Part shown: positions 1-7,860 of the stretch, piece after piece
Position numbering within the stretch: position 1 is the first letter of the stretch
Layout: every line of letters starts with the position of its first letter
Source: Neomoorella mulderi
GTDB lineage: Bacteria; Bacillota; DSM-521; Neomoorellales; Neomoorellaceae
Length of the DNA: 24,970 bases
Direction: 5' to 3'
NCBI GenBank assembly: GCA_011375465.1
Contig: DRZV01000099.1
Location: 1-24,970 of the forward strand
Position numbers and translations under genes: made by a program
The notes under the pieces: model-generated
Databases searched by the model: none
What the model saw: the letters and a program-made list of their open reading frames with translations, nothing else
What the model was told of the DNA's origin: nothing

Positions 1-1
1 C

Positions 2-1591
2 CCCATGCTGGCGTTAAAAGGGGATCAGCTGCCCGTGAGCCTCTTCACCCCGGATGGGGTCTTCCCCACAGGCACCTCTAAATACGAAAAGAGGGGGATT
101 GCGGTACGGCTACCCCGTTGGATCCCTGAAAACTGCATCCAGTGCAATCTCTGCTCCCTGTTCTGTCCCCATGCCACCATAAGGCCCTTCCTGGCCAGAC
201 CCCAGGATCTACAGGAAGCCCCTCCTTCCTTCACCACCATAGACGCGGTGGGGAAAGAGCTGGCGGGATTGAAATTCCGGATCCAGATATATCCTTTAGA
301 CTGCACCGGATGCGGTAACTGCGTTTATGTGTGTCCTGCCAAACCCAAAGCCCTGGAAATGGTTCCCATGGAGGAACTGGTGGAAACAGAGAAAGAGAAT
401 TTGCGCTTTGCCGAGCAGCTACCTGAAGTGGAGGAAGCCTTTTCTCCCACCCTCAAGGGAAGCCAGTTCCGCCAGCCCCTTCTGGAATTCTCTGGAGCCT
501 GCGCGGGCTGCGGAGAAACTCCCTATGTGAAGCTCGCCACCCAGCTGTTCGGCGATAGGATGATCATCGCCAACGCCACCGGCTGCTCCTCAATATGGGG
601 AGGATATGCCCCTTCCTGTCCCTATACGGTAAACCGTGAGGGCCACGGACTTGCCTGGGCCAACTCCCTGTTTGAAGACAACGCCGAATTCGGCTTCGGC
701 ATAGCCCTGGGGGTACAGAGGAGGCGGGAGGAACTGGAGGGAGTGGTCAAGAAGCTGCTGCCCATCTCCCCAGGCCAAGCTTTCAAAGAGGCCCTGGAGG
801 AATGGCTGGCAGGTAAAGACGACGGCGACCTCTCCCGGAAATGGGCCCAGATCATAAAAGATTCTCTTCCTAGGGAAATTGAAAGGGCTTCGGGTGAAGA
901 GAAGGAACTGCTCCTGGCCCTACAGGAATTAAAAGAATACCTGGTTAAAAAATCCATCTGGATCATCGGGGGAGACGGCTGGGCCTATGATATCGGTTAT
1001 GGCGGCCTGGACCATGTTCTGGCCACCGGCGCTGACGTGAACGTGCTGGTGCTGGACACAGAGGTCTACTCCAATACCGGAGGCCAGATGTCCAAATCCA
1101 CTCCTCTGGGGGCTGTGGCCCCCTTCGCGGCAGCCGGCAAGGGCACCATAAAGAAAGATCTGGGACTGATGGCCATGACCTACGGCAACGTCTATGTGGC
1201 TTCGGTGGCATTGGGGGCCAATCCCAATCAGACTTTGAAGGCTTTTCTGGAAGCGGAGAAATATCCCGGCCCCTCCCTGATAATAGCCTACTCCCCTTGC
1301 ACCAATCACGGCATCGATATGGCTAAAAGCCCCTTTTATGCCAAGCAGGCAGTGGAGACGGGGGCCTGGATACTCTACCGCTACAATCCCCAATTGGCTC
1401 GGGAAGGTAAGAACCCCCTGATCCTGGATTCCCCCGAACCCACAGGCAATTTAGAAGACTACCTCCTGGGGCAGGTGCGCTTTGCCGCCCTAAAGCGCCA
1501 GTTCCCTGAAAGGGCAGAGGAGCTCTTTAACCGGGCTAGGGAAGAGGTAAAGAAGCGCTGGGAACTCTATAAAAAACTCTCCAGCTTGTAA
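2..1591 (+). CDS. Pyruvate:ferredoxin oxidoreductase, C-terminal part (5' end cut by window edge)
   Basis: Oxidises pyruvate and CoA to acetyl-CoA and CO2, reducing ferredoxin, in the cytoplasm. The visible ~529 residues are the C-terminal part of the single-chain enzyme, which is usually about 1,170 residues; the frame is open to the window edge, so the ATG at 5 is very probably internal. Two [4Fe-4S] motifs are visible, CIQCNLCSLFCP (about residue 44) and CTGCGNCVYVCP (about 99). The thiamine-diphosphate domain follows, with CAGCGETPYVKL (about 165), GGDGWAYDIGYGGLDH and YSNTGGQ. The frame is intact to a TAA and is followed by a strong terminator. It converges on the etf/fix operon, which in this kind of organism also exchanges electrons with ferredoxin. 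A 2-oxoacid oxidoreductase of other specificity is less likely, because the fused ferredoxin-TPP layout is that of PFOR (NifJ). Confidence 0.93.
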   Translation, partial: PMLALKGDQLPVSLFTPDGVFPTGTSKYEKRGIAVRLPRWIPENCIQCNLCSLFCPHATIRPFLARPQDLQEAPPSFTTIDAVGKELAGLKFRIQIYPLDCTGCGNCVYVCPAKPKALEMVPMEELVETEKENLRFAEQLPEVEEAFSPTLKGSQFRQPLLEFSGACAGCGETPYVKLATQLFGDRMIIANATGCSSIWGGYAPSCPYTVNREGHGLAWANSLFEDNAEFGFGIALGVQRRREELEGVVKKLLPISPGQAFKEALEEWLAGKDDGDLSRKWAQIIKDSLPREIERASGEEKELLLALQELKEYLVKKSIWIIGGDGWAYDIGYGGLDHVLATGADVNVLVLDTEVYSNTGGQMSKSTPLGAVAPFAAAGKGTIKKDLGLMAMTYGNVYVASVALGANPNQTLKAFLEAEKYPGPSLIIAYSPCTNHGIDMAKSPFYAKQAVETGAWILYRYNPQLAREGKNPLILDSPEPTGNLEDYLLGQVRFAALKRQFPERAEELFNRAREEVKKRWELYKKLSSL

Positions 1592-1596
1592 TAAAG

Positions 1597-1628
1597 AAGG
1601 CGGGGTTTTCCCCGCCTTTAGATTTTTT
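1597..1628 (+). terminator. Intrinsic terminator after PFOR
   Basis: A perfect 9-bp stem, AAGGCGGGG with CCCCGCCTT, closes a TTTT loop and is followed by TAGATTTTTT. It starts six bases after the PFOR stop and touches the end of the convergent fixX. On the opposite strand the hairpin is present but its T tract is weaker. Confidence 0.9.
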
Positions 1629-1905
1629 ATCCGTATTTATACATTATGCCGAATCCGCCCCTGGGATTGCGCCAGTCTATATTGTGGTAGGGGCAGGCAT
1701 AAAGGCAGGTGCCGCACTCCACACAAGCTTCATAGCCTATCTCTATCCTCTTTTCTTCCTCATTCCAGAGATAGACTCCCGCTGGGCAAAAAAAGGTGCA
1801 GGGTTTGTCCTGGCACTGGAGGCAGACCTGGGGATCCTTTATCTTGATATGCACCTGTTTATCCGTCACGTATCGGTTCAGAAACAGCTTTTCTTCCAAG
1901 CGCAC
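1627..1905 (-). CDS. fixX: FixX-type ferredoxin-like protein
   Basis: A small iron-sulfur protein (92 residues) that works with the FixC flavoprotein in the FixABCX electron-transfer complex, probably at the membrane face. Visible clusters are CLQCQDKPCTFFCP and CVECGTCLYACP, and the protein ends with the family's RGGFGIMYKYG tail. The start is set at GTG 1905: the fixC stop TAG shares its G with this GTG, and GAGGGTG lies about seven bases upstream. An in-frame ATG at 1953 would lengthen the protein by 16 residues inside fixC and lacks family support. The first cysteine motif has all four cysteines, unlike E. coli FixX, which keeps fewer. This is the only gene of the four-gene operon that reads without a break. 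Confidence 0.9.
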   Translation of the reverse strand: MRLEEKLFLNRYVTDKQVHIKIKDPQVCLQCQDKPCTFFCPAGVYLWNEEEKRIEIGYEACVECGTCLYACPYHNIDWRNPRGGFGIMYKYG

Positions 1906-3216
1906 TATTTCATCACCCTCCACAGGCCTATAGCATCCTTGATTAAACCCCATAGGCCCCTTTTAGCCTTGATTTCCTGCCAGATTTTCCTCTGCTTTTC
2001 CCTCTTGGGCACCCCGTCCACCGTCAAGAATTCCCGGGCAGCCTGGGAGGCCAGCTGGGGATAAAGGGTGAAAAAGTGGGTATTCCTGGCCAAGAACTCC
2101 GGAGCGTCTTTGTATTTCTTCAGATCTTTGAGTACGAAGCTGTCCTCTAGCAGCTTTTTATATAAAGAGAGGCTGGAGGCGCTGTAATCCCCCTTCTGAC
2201 GGGCATTCAATACAGCTTGGGCTGCCATCATACCGGAAGCGAAGGCCAGATTTATGCCTTCCCGGTGGAGACCGTTTACCAGCATGGCTGCGTCCCCCAC
2301 CACCAGGACTCCATCTCCGTAAAGCCGAGGGACAGAACGGTAACCTCCTTCCGGTATCATGTGGGCCATGTATTCCCGGGTGGTGCCGCCCTCTATCAAT
2401 TTTTTCACCAGGGGGTGGGCCTTCAGGCGCTCCAGGAGGTCATTGGGGTTTATCTTGTTGGCCAGCGGGTGGGAGAGGAGCACCCCTACTCCCACAGAGA
2501 GGGAATCCTTGTTGGTATAAATAAAGGCTGTGCCCATCATGCCTTTGACCGCATCCCCGATGAGCTCTATGGTGCATCCCTGATTTTCTTCTAGAGCAAA
2601 GCGATCCTCGATCTTCTCCCTGGGAAGGGAGATGATCTCCTTTACCGACAGGGCCACCTGCTGGGGTTTTAAAGGCTGGGCCAATCCCGCCTTCTGGGTA
2701 AGCATGGAGTTTACCCCTTCGGCTATGATGACCACCTGGGCCTCCACTTCCCCTTGGGGTCGTCCCGCCCTGACCCCCACCACCCTTCCTTTATCCCACA
2801 GGAGGTCCTCCACCACCGTCTCGTTTACCAATATGGCCCCTGCAGCCACGGCTTGATCCGCCCAGCCAGCGGTCAAAACGGGCCCGGAGTACGGTAAAGG
2901 CATTACAGGGCTCCTGGTTAAAAGCCGGGCTTTTGAAACCCAAAGTCAGAGCCGAATCTTCGGTGAGCATCCACAGGCGTTGCTCGGTAGCCGGCCTCTC
3001 CAGGGGAGCCTCTTTGTAGAAACCGGGGAGGAGATCATTGAGGGGACGACTGTAGAGAACTCCACCCATGACGTTTTTAGTCCCTGGGTACTCTCCCCGC
3101 TCAAACACCACAACCTCTACTCCCGCCCGGGCTAAGGTGATGGCGGCCGCCAGCCCTGCGGGGCCTGCCCCTACTACAACCACTTCATATTTTAAGCCCA
3201 TTTGCGATGCCCCCAT
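1905..3216 (-). pseudogene. fixC: FixC-type FAD electron-transfer flavoprotein dehydrogenase, frameshifted
   Basis: FixC passes electrons from the EtfAB heterodimer through FAD and, with FixX, to the quinone pool. The N-terminal part (from 3216, or from ATG 3201 behind a GGGGG) has the dinucleotide-binding VVGAGPAGLAAA motif and the family sequence ERGEYPGTKNVMGG. The reading frame then changes after FTVLRARFDRWL and continues in a second frame from ADQAVAAGA to the natural C-terminus at 1905. The shift lies at the CCC run 2861-2863 (GGG on the coding strand); removing one base joins the halves into about 436 codons, close to the usual FixC length of about 430. The second half has GDGVLVVGDAAMLVNG, a family FAD motif. 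As read the protein would stop early. It is either a recent pseudogene or a base-calling error. Confidence 0.88.
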
Positions 3217-3227
3217 AACCTTAACAT

Positions 3228-4236
3228 TTATTTTTTCAATACCCGACGAAATTCTTCTATCAGCACCGGGACCACTTCCCGGAAATCCCCCACGATACCG
3301 TAAGTAGCCACCTTGAAGATGGGCGCTTCCGGATCCCTGTTTATGGCCACGATCACATCGGAAGTCTGCATGCCCACCAAAAACTGAATGGCCCCGGAAA
3401 TGGCTATGGCAAAAAATATTTTAGGCCTTACAGTGGTGCCTGTCTGCCCCACCTGATATTCGGGCGGGAGCCACCCGGCCTCCACCACAGGGCGAGAGCA
3501 GGCGATGGAGCCTCCCAATACCTGAGCCAGCTCCTCCAGCAAAGCGAAATTCTCCTTCGAACCTATTCCCCGGCCACCGGCCACTATTATCTCCGCCTTG
3601 TCCAGGTGTATCGCGGCGGTCTTCTCCTCGATGATCTGTATTACCTGGGTGCGTATCTCCTCTTCTCTGAGGGGGATGTCTACCCTGACCAGCTCCCCCT
3701 GTCGCCCCTCCTGGCGGGGAGGCATGGGCATCACCCGAGGACGGACAGTGGCCATCTGAGGACGGCTCTCTTTACAGAGAATGGTGGCCATCACGTTTCC
3801 GCCGAAGGCGGGACGAGTCTGCTCCAGGCATCGGGTCTCTTTGTCTATAGAGAGCACGGTGCAATCCGCAGTAAGCCCCGTCTCCAATGTGGTGGCTATG
3901 GCGCTGGCCAAATCCCTACCTAGGCTGGTAGCCCCCAACAAGAGGATGTCAGGCTTGTACCGGCGGACCAATTCCACTATGACCTTATTATTAAGGATCA
4001 GTACGATAAGGTTCTAGGAGCGGGTTTTCCACCAGATAAACCTTGTCGGCTCCATAAGCCCAGGCTTCCTTTACTAAGTGGCTGACGTTATGCCCCAGGA
4101 GCACCCCGGCCAGCTCCACTTCCAGATCGTCAGCCAGACGCCGGCCCACCCCTAAAAGCTCCCAGGAAACGGGCGCTGCTTCTCCTTTATGCTGTTCTAT
4201 GAAGATCCATACACCCCGGTATTCTTCTTTTCCCAT
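3228..4236 (-). pseudogene. etfA: Electron transfer flavoprotein alpha subunit, frameshifted
   Basis: EtfA (FixB) binds FAD and forms the electron-carrying heterodimer with EtfB. The start ATG 4236 has GGGGGA six bases upstream and lies 14 bases after the etfB stop. The first frame runs to NPLLEPYRTD and then meets TAA. The family continuation appears in the next frame as LNNKVIVELVRRYKPDILLLGAT. The extra base is in the GG pair near 3995-3996 (coding strand GATCC); removing it gives about 335 residues, the normal length. The C-terminal FAD domain is complete, with GGRGIGSKENF, SRPVVEAGW, GQTGTTVRP and a late INRDPEAPIF. No ferredoxin extension is present. The downstream half alone has a possible GTG at 3977 but no clear ribosome binding site. 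The gene is otherwise well conserved, which points to a very recent lesion or an error. Confidence 0.9.
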
Positions 4237-4249
4237 GACTTTTCCCCCA

Positions 4250-5060
4250 TTAACCGCTCAAAATATTGGACTCCACGAGCTTTTTCACCAAGGCCAAAGC
4301 CGCTTCCCGAGGGGAACCCGGCAGGATTTCTCCCCCTTCCCTCTGTGGAGGGGCAAACATCCTCTTCACCGAAGTGGGAGATCCCTTGAGCCCTATCCGG
4401 GAAGGGTCCACCTCCAGATCGTCTTTGCCCCATACAGTGATGGGCGCCTTCATGGCTTGGATCAGGGCGGGCAGGGAGGCATATCTGGGTTCGTTGAGCT
4501 CCCTTTCCACCGTCAATAGGGCAGGCAGCCGTCCCCTCACCACCTCCCGGCGCCCCTCCAGCTTCCGATGGACCTGAATGTACCTCTCCTGGAGGTTCAC
4601 CTCTTCGATCTTGATTGATATAGGTCAGCTGGGTAAAGTTCAGCCTTACAGCCAGACCCGGTCCCACTTGAGCGGTGTCCCCATCGATGGCGTGTTTACC
4701 GCAGAAGACCAGGTCCACCGGCCTTTCCTGCTGGAGCTTCTTGATGGCTTGTCCCAGGATATAGGTGGTGGCCAGGGTATCGGAGCCGGCAAAGGCCCTG
4801 TCGGTGAGCAATATGGCCCTATCCGCTCCCATGCTCAAGGCTTTTCTAAGGACCGCCTCTGCTTGAGGGGGTCCCATGGAAATAGCCGTTACCCTACTCC
4901 CCAGCTGCTCTTTGAGCTGGACCGCTGCTTCCAAGGCATGGGCGTCAAAGGGGTTCATAATGGAGGGGACCCCGGCCCGGATCAAACTGCCGGTTTGGGG
5001 ATCGATGCGCACTTCCGTGGCGTCAGGCACCTGTTTTACGCATACCACCATCTCCAGCAA
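4250..5060 (-). pseudogene. etfB: Electron transfer flavoprotein beta subunit, frameshifted
   Basis: EtfB (FixA) is the nucleotide-binding partner of EtfA; in FixABCX-type complexes it is the site of NADH oxidation and electron bifurcation. The start is TTG 5060 or ATG 5051, giving the family N-terminus VVCVKQVPDATEVRID; neither has a convincing Shine-Dalgarno. The first frame covers GADRAILLTDRAFAGSDTLAT and HAIDGDTAQVGP, then loses homology after NFTQLTYIN. The next frame picks up at KIEEVNLQERYIQVHRKLEG and ends at 4250. The shift is at about 4611-4619 (coding strand ATCAATCAAG). One extra base gives the best family spacing (269 residues), though the ATCA repeat also allows a 4-base tandem duplication. 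This is the first gene of the operon. Confidence 0.9.
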
Positions 5061-5121
5061 AGGAACTCACTCTAAAGTATGAAATTGAGTTATGGAATTG
5101 ATAATTATTAAAGCAAAGAGG

Positions 5122-5152
5122 CAAAAATAAAAGGAGGTTTATCCCTCTTTTA
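5122..5152 (-). terminator. Probable terminator after veg
   Basis: On the minus strand GAGG-GATAAA-CCTC forms a short stem, extended past one mismatch by AAA/TTT pairs and followed by TTTTATTTTTG. It overlaps the veg stop and ends before the etfB leader. Between here and etfB (5061-5121) the sequence is AT-rich and no convincing promoter was found. Confidence 0.55.
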
Positions 5153-5414
5153 TCCCGATCTTTCTAGAGCCGTCCTCGTCTTCCACTATGAGCTCCACAG
5201 TGTTAGTCAGGACATCGGCATAGCTGAAGGAAACCCGCCGGCCTGGAACCCTGTTCTCCTCTATGCGGATGACGAAGATATGGGGATAGGTCTTCTCCAG
5301 TATCCCTATCTTTTCCAGGACCTTTTTTCGCCCCCTGTTGGCCCGAAGGCGAACCCTTTTCCCCACCTTGGACTCCAGATCTTCCCGTATGATGGCTAAC
5401 ACTGCTTTCCCCAA
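5139..5414 (-). CDS. veg: Veg protein
   Basis: Veg is a small conserved Firmicutes protein, strongly expressed in B. subtilis and linked there to biofilm matrix control; its biochemistry is unsettled. The family core is visible: VGKRVRLRANRGRKK, then ILEKTYPHIFVI and VSFSYADVLTNTVEL. The C-terminus is about ten residues longer than in B. subtilis and acidic/basic. TTG 5414 is chosen because AGAGGTGA lies eight bases upstream; TTG 5417, GTG 5426 and GTG 5402 are alternatives, so the N-terminus is uncertain by about eight residues. It lies directly downstream of yabG, as in B. subtilis, and has its own strong promoter. Confidence 0.88.
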   Translation of the reverse strand: MGKAVLAIIREDLESKVGKRVRLRANRGRKKVLEKIGILEKTYPHIFVIRIEENRVPGRRVSFSYADVLTNTVELIVEDEDGSRKIGIKEG

Positions 5415-5443
5415 CAAAAAAATCACCTCTTTTCCTTGTTGTT

Positions 5444-5472
5444 ATTATATAGCAGGGAAAGAGGATAGTCAA
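5444..5472 (-). promoter_or_regulatory. Sigma-A promoter of veg
   Basis: The minus strand carries TTGACT (5467-5472), a 17-base spacer and TATAAT (5444-5449), about 30 bases before the likely veg start. Eleven of twelve hexamer positions match the vegetative consensus. A strong vegetative promoter here agrees with what is known of veg in B. subtilis. Confidence 0.85.
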
Positions 5473-5533
5473 TTATAATTCTCAGCTTTTACTGAAAAAG
5501 GGGTAAAACTCCAAACCTGTAAAAATGAATCCA

Positions 5534-6404
5534 TCAGCGGTGAGAAGAGAGGAGATAACCCATCCTGAATTTCCCCTTAACCTCCACTCCCCCTATCCCT
5601 TCTTCTCCTGTTATTGTCTCCTTAACCACTTCCAGGGGGTCCAAAGTCTTCTCTAATAGAGCTGTAAGCTATTTTCTCCACCACAAAAACGGGATCATAG
5701 GCGTGGATTAAAATTCTCTGCGGGGAACTGGCAAAAGTGGCTCCAGCCTTCAGCAGGGCTTCGTAGTGGGATTGGCAGGCTCCGGCAAAAATTACCAGGT
5801 CTTCGTGGGAGGGCCTCAGGGTTCTGGCTGCCCTAACCGCAGGCACAAAATGTTTAGAGTGCCTATAGGCGTCCAGCTCATCTAAAATAGCTTTGCTTTT
5901 ATTCATCAGGCCCTCGTGGCCTGTAATCACCAGGATATCGGGGGTATGCTCCTTCAACAGCTCCTCCATCTTTAAAGCCTGAGCTTCCTCGGGAATATGG
6001 ATCCCTTTAACCGGTACCCTCAACCTCTCGTAGGCATGGAGGCACTTATCCAGGTATTCTTCGTCCCCATCAATGTGGAGCACCTTTCCCGGCACCTCAA
6101 AAAAGGCCTCTTCCCTCGATTCACCTTCCCCTGAAACCGTCACCTCTCCCCTATAAAGACACTCCCTTTCCAATTCCCTCCTCTGGAGGGCTCTGCGAAA
6201 ATGGGGAGTGTGCTTTTCTATAATATCCCTGTGCCTGTATCTGAGCACCTCTTCTGGCGACTGCAATTCCAAATCCTCCAAAGGGGCATCGGCTATAAGC
6301 CTTACGTCCAATCCCCTCAGCAAGGCCAAGGTCTTTCCCTTATCGTCTATTATCAAGGATTTTACCCGGGAAAAGACGTCTTTACCGTATTTTTTTCTGG
6401 CCAC
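5534..6404 (-). pseudogene. yabG: YabG sporulation coat protease, frameshifted and without a clear start
   Basis: YabG is a mother-cell cysteine-type protease that trims spore coat proteins. The main frame, from GTG 6404, shows VRLIADAPLEDL, PGKVLHIDGDEEYL, PDILVITGHEGLMNKSK, AYRHSKHFV, VIFAGACQSHYEALLKAGA and FASSPQRILIHAYDPV, all typical. After EKIAYSSI the frame shifts: one extra base at about 5654 diverts it to a stop at 5622, while the next frame continues EKTLDPLEVVKETITGEEG and GGVEVKGKFRMG to TGA 5534. The joined product is about 289 residues; B. subtilis YabG has 290. Codons upstream of 6404 still encode the family N-terminus (GEFIKPGDIVARKKYG), but the expected initiator at 6432-6434 reads ATT just after a TAG, with no Shine-Dalgarno. 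The gene therefore looks damaged at both ends. Confidence 0.87.
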
Positions 6405-6472
6405 GATATCCCCCGGCTTTATAAATTCGCCAATCTATGTGGGAAAGGGGGTGGAAGTGAAGGCTTCAGCCC

Positions 6473-6486
6473 TGCCAAAATTGGCA
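6473..6486. repeat. Inverted repeat TGCCAA-AA-TTGGCA between yabG and the sleB-like gene
   Basis: Six-base arms with a two-base spacer lie in the divergent yabG/sleB-like intergenic region, seven bases upstream of a TATAAT-like hexamer (6494-6499, plus strand). The size and place suit an operator for a dimeric regulator, but no regulator family could be matched. Confidence 0.4.
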
Positions 6487-6535
6487 ACAATTTTATAATG
6501 AGATTTGAGGCCATGGCTATTATAATAAAAAACAA

Positions 6536-6555
6536 CTGGAAGGACAGGCTTCCAG
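6536..6555 (+). repeat. Hairpin in the sleB-like gene leader
   Basis: CTGGAAG and CTTCCAG pair perfectly over a GACAGG loop. The hairpin sits 28 bases before the ATG at 6584 and 10 bases downstream of a TATAAT (6521-6526), so it would lie at the very 5' end of a transcript. It has no T tract. Its role is unknown. Confidence 0.4.
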
Positions 6556-6583
6556 CTATAGAAAAATTACAGAAAAGGAGTTG

Positions 6584-7350
6584 ATGGCCATTCGAAGAAA
6601 AAAAAATCTGCATCTTCCTGGGGATGCTGCTGATGGCGCTGCTGCCTGCTCTGCCGGCAACGGCAGCCACCTATTATGTTCAGCCTGGAGATAGCCTCTA
6701 TCTCATCGGGCAACGTTACGGGTTATCCCCCTGGGAACTGCAGCAGGTCAACAATCTATCCTCCACAGTTATTTACCCTGGGCAAGCCCTGTGGGTACCC
6801 CGTCCTGGGGAAAGGATTCATGTGGTGAAGCCAGGGGGATTCCCTCTACTCCATGGGTCTGCTCTACGGCCTCCCTTATCAGGATATCATGGCCGCCAAC
6901 GATATAAAAAGCCACTGGATCTATCCAGGCCAAATCCTGAAAATACCTTCCCCCCACAGGGACCTGGCTTCCCGGGGTTCCTCTCCCGCCTATAAGTCCG
7001 AAGATCTGGAGTTGTTGGCCCGGGTGGTATATGCCGAAGCCGGGGGAGAACCCTATGCTGGACAAGTGGCGGTGGCGGCTGTGGTCCTGAATCGGGTGAA
7101 GGATCCCCGCTTTCCCAAGACCATAGCCGGGGTGATTTTCGAGCCCGATGCCTTCACCTGCGTCAACGACGGCCAGTTCTATTTGAATCCGGACGCCACC
7201 GCTTACCAGGCCGCTCGGGAGGCCCTGAGGGGGGTAGATCCCAGCGGCGGGGCCTTATTTTACTGAAACCCCTATCTGGTGCCGTCCAACTTCTGGGTAT
7301 GGACCAGGACCATTATAACCCAAATAGGAAATCACGTATTCGCCAGATAG
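6584..7350 (+). pseudogene. sleB: SleB-like spore cortex hydrolase with two LysM domains, multiply disrupted
   Basis: A family of secreted hydrolases that open spore cortex peptidoglycan in germination. The probable start ATG 6584 (AAGGAG at 6575-6580, short spacing) gives MAIRRKK, then a hydrophobic signal peptide ending LPATAA, but only if one A is removed from the A9 run 6598-6606. LysM 1 follows (YYVQPGDSLYLIGQRYG). LysM 2 breaks at the G5 run 6834-6838; one G less restores KPGDSLYSMGLLYG. The Hydrolase_2 domain then reads LLARVVYAEAGGEPYAGQ, VAAVVLNRV and FEPDAFTCVNDGQF. After GGALFY an in-frame TGA (7264-7266) stands where homologues have an aromatic residue, probably Trp (TGG), and the normal C-terminus resumes (SNFWVWTRTIITQIGNHVFA) to TAG 7350. 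Repaired length is about 254 residues. Three separate lesions make a functional product unlikely as read. Confidence 0.87.
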
Positions 7351-7372
7351 AAGGGTGGCAAAAGCCACCCTT
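7351..7372. terminator. Hairpin between convergent sleB-like gene and ykuK
   Basis: AAGGGTGGC-AAAA-GCCACCCTT is a perfect 9-bp stem with a 4-base loop, beginning just after the TAG of the sleB-like gene and ending two bases before the ykuK stop. The following T tract is interrupted on both strands, so it is a likely but not ideal bidirectional terminator. Confidence 0.65.
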
Positions 7373-7374
7373 AC

Positions 7375-7854
7375 TTAAGCATTTTTTGTATATTTATCCG
7401 CAACTTTGGAAGCGCCACAGGAATAGGGCTTTATCCTGGCGGCAAAGCCGCTGCCCACCACCATGCCCACCACTTCCCGGATGAGCTCTTTAGTTTCCCC
7501 TTGAAGCCCCACGTCCAGATGTACTTCCAGATTTAGATCCCCATGGCCATTGGCGGCCAGGCGCCTAGCGATGAAGCTGGCCACCTCAAGGCTCATGGCA
7601 GCCTCGAAAAAGATCTTTTGCCTGAGGGAAGCCATCTTTTGTTGGTATTTTTTAGTATAATAATAGCGAGCCCCTTTTCCCACCTGATGGACGATCACCG
7701 CAGTGACAAAACAGGTGCGGATGCCGAATTGGGAATCTGTCCCCACTATTATTTTGTACTGGGCTTCGGGATTGCTGCCGATAAACTCCATAAGATCGGC
7801 GAACATCTGTTCCATGGTGAGCCGGCCTTTGGTGGGGCTTATAAAATATTCCAC
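7375..7854 (-). CDS. YkuK-like RNase H-fold protein (DUF458)
   Basis: A 159-residue protein of the YkuK/DUF458 family, which has a predicted ribonuclease H-like fold; no cellular role is established. Visible features include IIVGTDSQFGIRTCFVTAVIV near the N-terminus, with the aspartate expected of an RNase H-like first strand, NLEVHLDVGLQGETKELIREV in the middle and a basic C-terminus. The start is GTG 7854, with AGGTG seven bases upstream overlapping the rsmA stop, so the two genes are almost certainly co-transcribed. B. subtilis has ykuK elsewhere, so its presence in the rsmA-yabG interval is a local arrangement. Confidence 0.8.
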   Translation of the reverse strand: MEYFISPTKGRLTMEQMFADLMEFIGSNPEAQYKIIVGTDSQFGIRTCFVTAVIVHQVGKGARYYYTKKYQQKMASLRQKIFFEAAMSLEVASFIARRLAANGHGDLNLEVHLDVGLQGETKELIREVVGMVVGSGFAARIKPYSCGASKVADKYTKNA

Positions 7855-7860
7855 ATCTTT

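Noticed and set aside
4197..4610. The out-of-frame C-terminal tail of the etfB frame that runs on into etfA
   Set aside because: It is the shadow product after the frameshift, with no family likeness; the true etfB end is at 4250 in the other frame.
5061..5121. A promoter for the etf operon
   Set aside because: The best pairing, TTTGCT with CATAAC at 17 bases, is too weak to annotate; the interval is simply AT-rich.
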